Shown here piece after piece: positions 1-7,294 of a DNA stretch of 64,000 nucleotides. How positions within the stretch are numbered: position 1 is the first letter of the stretch; each line of letters begins with the position of its first letter. The DNA is from Embleya scabrispora (lineage in GTDB: Bacteria; Actinomycetota; Actinomycetes; Streptomycetales; Streptomycetaceae), in the NCBI RefSeq assembly GCF_002024165.1, contig NZ_MWQN01000001.1, forward strand, positions 62,001 to 126,000, read 5' to 3'. The notes beneath the pieces are model-generated. The model worked only from the letters and a program-made list of their open reading frames with translations. It was not told the origin of the DNA and made no database searches. The position numbers and the translations under genes were made by a program.

Positions 1-525
1 GACGCCGCCGTAGTCGACGCCGTCGATCAGCACCGGGTTGGAGATTCGCGACCAGGAGTTCATCCCCTTGTAGAACAGCTCTTCCAGGCCGGGCGTACCC
101 GCCAGGCGGCTGTACAGATCGCGGGTTCGCCCCGGGAAGTGCCGCAGTCCCAGGTTCTCCCCCGCGCGCAGCGACGCGGTGTACTCGGCGGCGGGCGCGT
201 AGGCGATCCGGGCCTGGAACTCGACGATGTCGCGCAGGTGGGTCCAGGTTCCGTCGTCGAAGGCGGCCTCCACGACGAAGGCGTTGGCGTATCCGTCGCC
301 CTGTTTGACGGTCAGCCGCAGCGACGTGGTGCCCAGCAGGAGCACGGCCGCCGAGCGCTCGGGCAGTTCCAGTTCCTTGGCGATCTCCTCCCGGGTGCTG
401 CCCGGTCGTTCGTGCAGGAGTTCGGGAAGTCGCAGCTCGCAGGCCGCGTTCAGCTGCTGGAACGCGGCGTGGCCGAAGAGCAGCGGCACCAGGTCGGCCA
501 TGGTCAGGTGCGGGGTCGCGGTCAT
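1..525 (-). CDS. SAM-dependent methyltransferase, N-terminal part (runs off left edge)
   Basis: The first 175 residues are visible and the rest lies beyond the window edge. The visible part (MTATPHLTMADLVPLLFG, then a helical 'LPELLHERPGSTREEIAKEL' stretch at about 31-50) is the winged-helix dimerisation domain that precedes the Rossmann domain in the plant-type O-methyltransferase family, which also contains C-methyltransferases of 3-hydroxykynurenine-type substrates in actinomycete clusters. It is the last visible gene of the leftward operon and follows the tryptophan dioxygenase gene after 52 bases. A GGAGGT-like ribosome site lies just upstream of the ATG at 525. Context suggests methylation of a kynurenine or anthranilate intermediate. 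The SAM-binding motif is outside the window, so the exact substrate and even O- versus C-methylation are open. Confidence 0.7.
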   Translation of the reverse strand, partial: MTATPHLTMADLVPLLFGHAAFQQLNAACELRLPELLHERPGSTREEIAKELELPERSAAVLLLGTTSLRLTVKQGDGYANAFVVEAAFDDGTWTHLRDIVEFQARIAYAPAAEYTASLRAGENLGLRHFPGRTRDLYSRLAGTPGLEELFYKGMNSWSRISNPVLIDGVDYGGV

Positions 526-577
526 GGGGTACCTCCGGTCGACGGCGGATCAAGCCTGGCGGGGCCGGGCGCACGTG

Positions 578-1438
578 TCACAACAGCGTGCGCACCGACC
601 ACAGTTCGGGGAAGAACCGGTGCTCGTTGATGGTGCGCAGCCACTCCAGGCCGGTGGTGCCCCCGGTGCCCGACTTGCCGCCGAGCATGCGTTCCACCAC
701 CAGCAGGTGGGTGGAGCGCCAGACCGAGAAGCGGAACGAGACGTCGCTCAGCGCCTCGGCGAGGCGGTGCTCCACGGGTCGGCCCGCCGGGTCGAGGTAG
801 ATCTCCAACCAGGCCTGCTCCACCAGCGGGTGCGGCTCGTGACGTCGTGTCACGTCCCGTTCCAGGAGTTCCGCGGGCAGCTCCGCGCCCTGTCGGGCCA
901 GGTATCGAATCGCCTCGTCGTACACGCTCGGCGCCCGCAACTCGGCCCGGAGCATGGGGTATCGCTCCAGTTCGGCCTTCCAGGCCCGGACCGTGTCCGG
1001 GTCCTTGTTGCCCATCGTGAACTCGAGTGCGCGGTACATGAACGACTGGGTGCCGGATGCCTCGCCCAGGATGTCGCGGAACTCCAGGAACTCGTCGGGG
1101 GCCATCGCGCTGAGCACTTCCCAGGACGTCAGCAGCGCCTGTTGGGACCGGGTCGCTCGTTGCAGATGCTCGCAGGCGACGGAGATCTCGTCCTGCCGGA
1201 TCGCGGTCCGGGCCTGGTCCAGTTCGATGTGGATGGTGCGGAACAGGATCTCCTTGACGTGGCTGATCAGGATGAAGGTCAGCTCGCACGGCGAATCGGT
1301 GAGCGGTCGGGCCAGTTCGTGCAGCTCGTCCATGCGCGCGTAGGACACGTACGGGGCGGGCCCGCCCCGGTCGGCACCCGCGCCGAATGGGCAGCGCGCG
1401 GGGGGCGGGACGGTGTCGGCGGCCGACTGGTCCCTCAT
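578..1438 (-). CDS. Tryptophan 2,3-dioxygenase
   Basis: This 286-residue protein matches heme-dependent tryptophan 2,3-dioxygenase, which opens the indole ring of L-tryptophan to N-formylkynurenine. Family hallmarks are present: the region with 'LLTSWEVLSAM', 'EFLEFRDILG' and 'SGTQSFMYR' in the middle, and near residue 244 'RSTHLLVVERMLG', whose His is the proximal heme ligand. Length is normal for the family. The ATG at 1438 overlaps the TGA of the upstream amidohydrolase gene (1435-1437), so the two are translationally coupled. With formamidase (12546) and kynureninase (22409) elsewhere in the cluster it completes the tryptophan-to-anthranilate route. Because two tryptophan halogenases are in the same cluster, the real substrate is probably a chlorinated tryptophan (inference). 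Confidence 0.93.
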   Translation of the reverse strand: MRDQSAADTVPPPARCPFGAGADRGGPAPYVSYARMDELHELARPLTDSPCELTFILISHVKEILFRTIHIELDQARTAIRQDEISVACEHLQRATRSQQALLTSWEVLSAMAPDEFLEFRDILGEASGTQSFMYRALEFTMGNKDPDTVRAWKAELERYPMLRAELRAPSVYDEAIRYLARQGAELPAELLERDVTRRHEPHPLVEQAWLEIYLDPAGRPVEHRLAEALSDVSFRFSVWRSTHLLVVERMLGGKSGTGGTTGLEWLRTINEHRFFPELWSVRTLL

Positions 1439-2991
1439 CGAAGCCTCCTCGTGGGGTGTGCGCCGCGAGCGCGGCGCAGTCGGGGGTTGTCGTCCAGAAG
1501 TGGGCGCAGCACCTTCTCGTCGATGCCCAACCGGCGGGCGGAGAAGGAGTGCAACGCGTCGAGGTAGTCCTCCAGGAGCTGCCGCTCGTCCAGCAGTTCG
1601 GCCTGCCCGGCGCGGACCAGGACGCGGCCGGCCACGATGACGGTGTCGACGTCGATGGAGCCGCCCAGGTGCAGGAACGCCTCCAGGGGGCGGGGGTTGA
1701 GCACGTAGCGCCAGTCGTCGGTGGACACCAGCACCAGGTCGGCTCGTTTGCCCGTCTCCAGGCTGCCGATCTCGTCGTCCCAGCGCAGCCCGCGCGCCGG
1801 TAGCCGGGTGGCCATGGCCAGCACGTCGGTGGGCGGCAGGAAGCTCTGGTCGGCCGAGAGTTCGTTGTGCGCCTGCCAGGCCGCGCGCATGTTCTCCGCC
1901 ATGCCGCCGAGCGGGTAGACGACGCCGTCGGTGGACACCGACACGTCCAGACCGGCGCGGATCAGTTCGGTGATCAGCCGGGTCTCGGTCAGCGCGGATT
2001 CGCCGGTGCTGCCGTACTTGGCGGGCGAGTGGCTGATGTGCACGCGGTTGTCGATCAGCAGGGACCGCTCGTACTCGTCGGCGAACGCACAGTGCACCGC
2101 CATCAACCGGTCGTCGAGCAGGCCGAGTTCGTGCAGGCGGCGCAGCGGTGTGGTGTCGAAGCACGCGCGCGTCGCCCGGTCCTCGTGCCGCAGCGCCCCC
2201 ACGTGGGTGGCGAAGGTCGTGTCGTATCGCTTGGTCAACTCGGCCAGCCCGCGCCCGAGTTCGTCAGACATGTTGCCCGGGTACACGGCCGTGGGCCGGC
2301 CGCGCAGCAGGCCGCTGCGGTCCTGGGCACAGCGGCGCAGCACGTCCTCCAGCGGGCCCAGTACGGCTTCCGGCTCACGGGTGCGTCGAAAGGCGTTCTG
2401 CTCGGGGACGGCGACTCCGTCGGTGGCCCAGGTGCCGAGTACGCAGCGCAGTCCGATCCGCAGTGCGGCGTCGGCGAGCGAGTGCGGCAGCGTGAACGAT
2501 CCGACGTCGGCGATGGTGGTGGTGCCGGATCGCAGTTGGGTCCACAGCGAGTAGGCGGCGATCGCCTCGGCCTCGTCGGGGGCGAGTTGCCCGGCGAGGT
2601 CGTGGAACGAGTCGAACATGGTGGAGATCCGGGCCATGTCTCCGCCGCAGGCCATGAATCCGGGTTCGTCGGCCCGGTCGTCGGCGGACCGCAGCGCGCC
2701 CTTGAACGGGATGCGCATCGCGTACATTTCGTGCCAGTGCGCGTTGACGAAGCCGGGCAGCACCATCATCGAGCGCGCGTCGACGGTGCGCAGGGCGGCT
2801 CGCACGGCCGGCTCGCAGGCGGCGACCGCCTCGTCCACGTCGGCGGCGGCGCCGACCGCGACGATCGTGTCGCCGACGACGAGCACCGACCCCGGGTCGT
2901 ACACCCGTGCGTCGGCGGCCGCGCTGTAGACCACGCCGTCCCGGATCAGCAGCCCGGTGGGCGCGGGGGCGTTCGCGCTCGCGCCGGTCAT
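1435..2991 (-). CDS. Amidohydrolase-superfamily metal hydrolase (AtzA/TrzA-like)
   Basis: This 518-residue cyclic amidohydrolase-type protein has the two-part beta-sandwich and TIM-barrel arrangement. It begins with 'LLIRDGVVYSA' and ends with 'GSLETGKRADLVLVSTDDW'. Metal and catalytic ligands appear intact: 'NAHWH' (the HxH motif), 'ATHVGA', 'MAVHC' and 'VSTDG' with the metal-binding Asp. The family includes chlorohydrolases, deaminases and amide hydrolases, so an active hydrolytic enzyme is expected. Its start ATG (2991) overlaps the stop of the carrier-protein gene, and its own stop overlaps the start of the tryptophan dioxygenase gene. Its step in the pathway is not obvious: possible roles are deamination, dechlorination or removal of an N-protecting group. 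No substrate can be assigned from sequence. Confidence 0.8.
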   Translation of the reverse strand: MTGASANAPAPTGLLIRDGVVYSAAADARVYDPGSVLVVGDTIVAVGAAADVDEAVAACEPAVRAALRTVDARSMMVLPGFVNAHWHEMYAMRIPFKGALRSADDRADEPGFMACGGDMARISTMFDSFHDLAGQLAPDEAEAIAAYSLWTQLRSGTTTIADVGSFTLPHSLADAALRIGLRCVLGTWATDGVAVPEQNAFRRTREPEAVLGPLEDVLRRCAQDRSGLLRGRPTAVYPGNMSDELGRGLAELTKRYDTTFATHVGALRHEDRATRACFDTTPLRRLHELGLLDDRLMAVHCAFADEYERSLLIDNRVHISHSPAKYGSTGESALTETRLITELIRAGLDVSVSTDGVVYPLGGMAENMRAAWQAHNELSADQSFLPPTDVLAMATRLPARGLRWDDEIGSLETGKRADLVLVSTDDWRYVLNPRPLEAFLHLGGSIDVDTVIVAGRVLVRAGQAELLDERQLLEDYLDALHSFSARRLGIDEKVLRPLLDDNPRLRRARGAHPTRRLR

Positions 2992-3305
2992 CGCCCGGCC
3001 TCGCGGTCCGCGGGGTGGGTGTCCTCGGTGGCGGCGCGTTGGGCGGCGTCGATCCGTTGCCACCAGGCGTCGAGTGTGGGTCGGGCGGCCAGGTCCTGGA
3101 ACGCGACGCGCAGGCCGAGCCGACGCCATTGGTTGACCAGTCGCATCATCTCCAGTGATCCGAGTCCGAGCAGGACCAGGTTCTGGTCGCCTCGGAGGTT
3201 GTCGGGGTCGGTGCCGATCACGGCGGCGACGGCTTCCCGCAGTCGCGGTGGGGTCAGTGAGGCGGCCGCCGCGTCGGCGGCATCCGGGTCGGTGCGCGGT
3301 TCCAT
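2988..3305 (-). CDS. Aryl carrier protein
   Basis: A 105-residue stand-alone carrier protein. The phosphopantetheine site is Ser50 in 'LGLGSLEMMRL', followed by 'VNQWRRLGLRVAFQDLAARPTLDAWW', the helix II-III pattern of aryl carrier proteins such as the EntB and VibB ArCP domains. It has GS where most have DS. The gene lies between the aryl-AMP ligase (3389) and the amidohydrolase (overlap at 2988-2991). In the family, such proteins hold an aryl acid as a thioester after transfer from a partner AMP ligase. Here the likely cargo is the anthranilate-type acid made by this cluster. The first 20 or so residues are low-complexity Ala/Asp and look like a linker. The carrier-protein identity is secure and the cargo is inferred. 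Confidence 0.88.
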   Translation of the reverse strand: MEPRTDPDAADAAAASLTPPRLREAVAAVIGTDPDNLRGDQNLVLLGLGSLEMMRLVNQWRRLGLRVAFQDLAARPTLDAWWQRIDAAQRAATEDTHPADREAGR

Positions 3306-3388
3306 CCTCGGTTTCCTTCCTGCTGGGTGACCCCGGGACCGGCCCGGAGGGTTTCGGGTCCGGTCCCGGGTGTCCGTCGCCGATGTGG

Positions 3389-4981
3389 TCAGGAGAACCG
3401 GGCGACCAGTGCCTTCTTGTCGACCTTGCCCAGGGGGGTGCGCGGCAGGTCGGCGAGGATCTCCAGGCGATCCGGGAGCTTGTAGTCGGCCAGTCCCTCG
3501 TCCTGCAGTGCCGTGCGCAGGTCGAGCAGTTCGGGCGCGTGGCCGTGCGCGACCACGCACGCGCAGGTGCGCTCGCCGAGGATCGGGTCGGGGACCCCGA
3601 TCAGGGCGACCTGGTGAACCCCCGGCAGGGCGAGCAGGTGTTCCTCGATCTCGGGTGCGGAGATCTTGTCGCCGCCGCGGATGACCACGTCCTTGATCCG
3701 GCCCTCGATCACCAGGTGACCGTCGGGGGTGCGGGTGACCACGTCCCCGGTGCGGTAGAAGCCGTCCTCGGTGAAGGCCCGCTCGTTGTGTTCGGGGGCG
3801 CGGTAGTAGCCGCGCAGTGTGTACGGCCCGCGCACGAGCATCTCGCCGGCCGCGCCGGGGGCCACCGGATCGCCGTGCTCGTCGACGATCCGCACCTCGT
3901 CCGCCGGGGACAGGGGCAGGCCCTGGGTGGTGTACGCGGTCTCCTCGTCGTCGTCTTCGCGGACGTAGGACAACATGCCTTCGGCCATTCCGAAGACCTG
4001 TTGCAGTCGGCAGCCGAACGCGGGCGGGATGCGGCGGGCCGTCTCCGCCGGCAGTTTGGCCCCGCCGACCTGGACGAAGCGCAGACTCGACAGGTCGTGT
4101 GCGCTCCACTCCACCTCTTCCAGCCACAGATGCGCGATGGCGGGCACCAGCGAGGTGAAGGTCACCCGTTCCCGGGCGATCAGCGCGAAACACTCGTCGG
4201 CGCCGGCGTCCGCGGCCAGTACGACCGTGCCGCCGGCGGAGAGGGTGCCGAGTACGCCGGGACATCCCCAGGGGAAGTTGAACTCGATCGGGAGCACCAC
4301 GAGGTACACGTCCTGCCGGGTGAGTCGGCACAGTTCGCTGCCGGCGCGCACCTGGTAGGCGTAGTCGTCGTGGGTGCGCGGGATCAGTTTGGGCAGCGCG
4401 GTGGTTCCGCCGGAGAGCAGGAAGAAGGCGACGTCGGCCGGGTCCACCCGGACCGGTTCGAGGCCACGCTCGGATGTGCCCGGGTCGGTGAAGTCGTCCG
4501 GGCCGCCCACGACCAGGATCGTGCGCAGGGTGGGTACGTCGGCCTGGATCCGTTTGGCCAGCGCCGGGTAGTCGTAGCCGACCCGGCCGTCGGGCACGAT
4601 GTAGGCGACCGCCTCGGAGATGCGGCACAGGTGCCGGATCTCGTTGCCGCGATGCGCGGCGAGGGCGAACACCGGGTGGGCGCCGAGTCGAAACAGCGCG
4701 AAACATACGGCGACGAACTCGGGGATGTTCGGCAGGTGCACCACGACCCGGTCGCCCGCGGTGATGCCTTCGGCGTTCAGCCGGATCGCCACCCGGTCGG
4801 CCCACAGGTCGAGTTCGCGGTAGCTCAGCCGGCGTTCCCGGTGCACCAGTGCGACGCGGTCGTCGTATCGGCGCGCCCAGTCGTGCAGGAGGTCGCCCAG
4901 GGTGCGGCCCTGCCAGTATCCCGATTCGCGGTAGCGCTCGGCCCATTCGTCGGGCCAGGGGGTGCAGCCGGCGAGCATCAT
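3389..4981 (-). CDS. Aryl acid-AMP ligase (DhbE/salicylate-ligase type)
   Basis: This 530-residue adenylate-forming enzyme belongs to the family that activates 2,3-dihydroxybenzoate, salicylate and related acids and loads an aryl carrier protein. The P-loop-like 'LLSGGTTALPKLI' is at about 189-200 and 'YRTGDVV' with 'GRIKDVVIRGG' is in the C-terminal half. The terminal Lys motif reads 'TPLGKVDKK'. By my count the specificity positions of DhbE numbering fall on Asn235, Cys240 and Leu337. Dihydroxybenzoate ligases have Ser240 and Val337, while salicylate ligases have Cys and Leu, so an aryl acid without a 3-hydroxyl is predicted. That fits an (chloro)anthranilate. Two ATGs (4981 and 4978) both overlap the KASIII stop. 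The carrier-protein gene follows 83 bases downstream. Confidence 0.9.
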   Translation of the reverse strand: MMLAGCTPWPDEWAERYRESGYWQGRTLGDLLHDWARRYDDRVALVHRERRLSYRELDLWADRVAIRLNAEGITAGDRVVVHLPNIPEFVAVCFALFRLGAHPVFALAAHRGNEIRHLCRISEAVAYIVPDGRVGYDYPALAKRIQADVPTLRTILVVGGPDDFTDPGTSERGLEPVRVDPADVAFFLLSGGTTALPKLIPRTHDDYAYQVRAGSELCRLTRQDVYLVVLPIEFNFPWGCPGVLGTLSAGGTVVLAADAGADECFALIARERVTFTSLVPAIAHLWLEEVEWSAHDLSSLRFVQVGGAKLPAETARRIPPAFGCRLQQVFGMAEGMLSYVREDDDEETAYTTQGLPLSPADEVRIVDEHGDPVAPGAAGEMLVRGPYTLRGYYRAPEHNERAFTEDGFYRTGDVVTRTPDGHLVIEGRIKDVVIRGGDKISAPEIEEHLLALPGVHQVALIGVPDPILGERTCACVVAHGHAPELLDLRTALQDEGLADYKLPDRLEILADLPRTPLGKVDKKALVARFS

Positions 4982-6015
4982 CGGCCTCCGGCCGCGTCCG
5001 CGGTGATCCGCACGATCGCGCAGGCCACCTCGAAGCCCGGGGTGCCGCCGAGCAGGAGCACGTGGTCGCCGGTGCGAACCGCGCCGGTGGTCCACAGGTG
5101 TTCGAGCCCCGCGACGTGGTCGGAGGGGCCGGCGTGCCCGGTGCGCCGGACGAACTCCCAGGTGCCGCGCGCCTCGTCGATCCCGATCGGGTCCAGGAAG
5201 GTGTCCCGCAGCGCGTCTTGGGCGAAGCTGACGTGGGCGACCCGGGTGATGTCGTCCATGGTGAGTTCGGCCTCGGCCACCGTCTCGTGCACCACCTCGG
5301 CCACCAGGTCGCCGAGGTGCCCCATCGGCGGCGGGCTGCCGGCGGCCCACTGCTGGGCCCAGTAGGTGCGCCGGCGTTCCAGGTCGAGCGGTTCGCCGCG
5401 GGTGATGCCCGGCGGGAACATCTGCTCGCCGCCGCGGTGCAGTTCCTCCATGCGCGGGATGGACCGGGCGCCGGTGGCCACGAGTCGGGCGAATCCGGGT
5501 CGGGTGGACAACACGATCGCGCCGGCCCCGTCGGCGAGTACGAACAGTTTGGAGACCGTCCAGCGGTCGACCGTGGGGGTGTTGAAGTTGTCCGCGGTGG
5601 TCAGCAGGACGGCGGTCCGGCTCGGGTCGGCCAGCAGGTGGTTGGCGCCCAGTTCCAGCGATTCGATGATGCCCAGGCAACCGTGCCGGACCTCGATCGC
5701 CGAGATCGGCTGGTCGACGGTGTTGCGCACGATGTAGTGCGGCGCGGACCACACGTCCGGTCCCTGGTAGTGCACGGTGCTGTGGAACAGCTTGCAGATC
5801 TCGGCGGCCTCGTGGTCGGCCTGCTTGAGCGCCGCGTTCGCGGCGCGGATCGCCATGTCGGGGGCGGGCAGGTCGCCGGCGTCGCCGATCGACAGCAGCC
5901 CGCTGCTCTCGCGTTCGGCCGCGGGGTAGCGGCCGGCCGCGACCGCGTCCTCGGTGCTCACCCGGTCCGGCAGGTGGGTGCCGATACCGGCCAGGTGGAT
6001 TCCGTCGAATCTCAT
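4978..6015 (-). CDS. KASIII-like acyltransferase / condensing enzyme
   Basis: A 345-residue thiolase-fold protein resembling the FabH (KASIII) group. The nucleophilic Cys is at 113 in 'EVRHGCLGIIESL'. A His at 261 ('RVAHVSF') matches the FabH catalytic His. The usual Asn of the 'GNTS' loop is replaced, reading 'RTGHAGPSDH' with His294. Loss of that Asn is typical of KASIII homologues that transfer acyl groups to hydroxyl or amine acceptors instead of doing a decarboxylative Claisen reaction, such as CerJ. The gene sits between the DUF6875-like gene and the aryl-AMP ligase, with its stop overlapping the ligase start. The simplest model is that it takes the aroyl group from the carrier protein. 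A PqsD-like quinolone-forming condensation is an alternative. Confidence 0.82.
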   Translation of the reverse strand: MRFDGIHLAGIGTHLPDRVSTEDAVAAGRYPAAERESSGLLSIGDAGDLPAPDMAIRAANAALKQADHEAAEICKLFHSTVHYQGPDVWSAPHYIVRNTVDQPISAIEVRHGCLGIIESLELGANHLLADPSRTAVLLTTADNFNTPTVDRWTVSKLFVLADGAGAIVLSTRPGFARLVATGARSIPRMEELHRGGEQMFPPGITRGEPLDLERRRTYWAQQWAAGSPPPMGHLGDLVAEVVHETVAEAELTMDDITRVAHVSFAQDALRDTFLDPIGIDEARGTWEFVRRTGHAGPSDHVAGLEHLWTTGAVRTGDHVLLLGGTPGFEVACAIVRITADAAGGR

Positions 6016-6037
6016 GGTTGCTCTCCTCGGCGCCGGA

Positions 6038-6703
6038 TTATCGGGACCGGTCGGCACGACCGGACAGGACGGGGACGGCGTGCTCGTCCGCCGCGCGCAC
6101 GGCGGATGCGTACAGGCCGGCGAACCGCGGGTCGATCCGGGCGCCGCTGTCGTAGTAACGCGCGTACCGTTCGCGGTAGTTGGAGAACCAGCCGGGGTGG
6201 TCGTGCAGGAAGAGGATGTCGTGGAAGGCCATGTTCCTGATCGCGATCATCGGCCAGGGGGCCCGGTTGACGGGGAACAGCGGGTTGCGCGCCGCCGGGG
6301 CCCGGCAGTCCGGGTGGAACTGGCCGAGCATCAAACCCTCGGCCACCGCCCGGTCCTTGGTCGCCCGATGGCCCTCGTCGATCAGCCACCAGCCCTCCTC
6401 GGGCAGGTCGGTGACCAGCACGACGAGCGCGTGCAGTTGGGGATTGCGCGCCTTCCAGTCGATGGACCGGAACATCCGGGTGGCGTCCTCGATCATCCGC
6501 ACCATCCGGGGCAGGTGCGGTGGGCCCTCCCAGCGATGGCCCACCGCGATCAGCGAATCGGCGCGCAACGAGGGTTCGACGAAGGGGCAGACCGGGCCGT
6601 CGCGGCCGAGTTCGGGGTGCGGTTGGGCGATGTAGTCGCCGAGCCAGGTGTGCAACTCCCGGTCGTGCTCGGCGTCCAGGGTGACGAACGGATATTTCCT
6701 CAT
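6038..6703 (-). CDS. Conserved hypothetical protein, DUF6875-like
   Basis: A 221-residue soluble protein without signal peptide or membrane helix. Conserved-looking blocks are 'CPFVEPSLRADSLI', 'FHPDCRAPAARNPLFP' and 'PMIAIRNMAFHDILFLHDHP'. I recall this pattern from an uncharacterised actinomycete family (DUF6875), but I am relying on memory for that name. Several conserved Cys and His (CPF, FHPDC, FHD, HDHP) could bind a metal or form an active site. Its ATG (6703) overlaps the stop of the preceding unknown gene by four bases, and the KASIII gene follows 22 bases after its stop, so it is part of the same translationally coupled operon. A role in handling or ligating the aroyl group is possible but unsupported. 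Confidence 0.65.
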   Translation of the reverse strand: MRKYPFVTLDAEHDRELHTWLGDYIAQPHPELGRDGPVCPFVEPSLRADSLIAVGHRWEGPPHLPRMVRMIEDATRMFRSIDWKARNPQLHALVVLVTDLPEEGWWLIDEGHRATKDRAVAEGLMLGQFHPDCRAPAARNPLFPVNRAPWPMIAIRNMAFHDILFLHDHPGWFSNYRERYARYYDSGARIDPRFAGLYASAVRAADEHAVPVLSGRADRSR

Positions 6704-7293
6704 CGGATGCCCTCGTCCCGGATCACGGAGCAGTTCGTGGCGCGAGGCGGCCAGTACGCGCCGGGCGCGGAACACTCCAGGGTGGCGGTTTGGCTGAGCG
6801 GAATCGGGTCCGCGGTGCTCGCGGAGAGCGTGCGGCGGATCTGCCGGGGGGCGCCGCCGGTGCGGATGCCGCTCTCCCACGAGGGACGCGGGTACGCCGC
6901 TGCCTCCTGACGGGCGAGTTCGGCGGCGGCGGGGTCGGCGCCCGCGTGTGGTCGGCCCCGGGGCTCGGCCCAGCGCCACGTCTGGGCGTCGAGCGCGGCC
7001 CAGGTGCGCACACCCTCGGCGCCGAAGCACTGGGCGAAGTAGCCCCGGATGAGCGTCAACGCGCGCAGGCACACGCAGCGCCAACCCTCGGTGTCGGTCT
7101 CGTCGGGCTCGGGTCGGCCGTCGTCCAGTCGGGACAGGATCGCCGTCCACGCGTCGTAGCCGCCGGCGCCCAGTTGTTCGAGCGCGTTGGCCATGCTCAC
7201 TTCGGCGGCGAAGAGTCGATGCCGCCAGACCGTCGCGTCGTCGCCGTCGGTGTCGGGACCGCCGTTGCGGGGTCCCTCTGCGGGAGAGGTCAC
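6700..7293 (-). CDS. Hypothetical protein in halogenated-anthranilate operon
   Basis: I do not recognise this 197-residue protein. The N-terminal half is helical ('WRHRLFAAEVSMANALEQLG', 'TEGWRCVCLRALTLIRGYFAQCFG') and contains 'WAALDAQTWRWAEPRGRPHAG'. The C-terminal third is rich in Pro, Ser and Arg and looks unstructured, ending 'GAYWPPRATNCSVIRDEGIR'. It starts with GTG at 7293, one base after the TGA of the DAHP synthase gene (7295-7297), and its stop overlaps the ATG of the DUF6875-like gene. This tight coupling argues that it is a real gene with a job in the same pathway. No signal peptide or transmembrane segment is visible. Confidence 0.6.
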   Translation of the reverse strand: MTSPAEGPRNGGPDTDGDDATVWRHRLFAAEVSMANALEQLGAGGYDAWTAILSRLDDGRPEPDETDTEGWRCVCLRALTLIRGYFAQCFGAEGVRTWAALDAQTWRWAEPRGRPHAGADPAAAELARQEAAAYPRPSWESGIRTGGAPRQIRRTLSASTADPIPLSQTATLECSAPGAYWPPRATNCSVIRDEGIR

Positions 7294-7294
7294 A

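Noticed and set aside
227-1567. Long open frame on the + strand over the methyltransferase and tryptophan dioxygenase genes
   Set aside because: It has no family resemblance and lies antisense to well-recognised genes. Long antisense frames are expected at this GC content.
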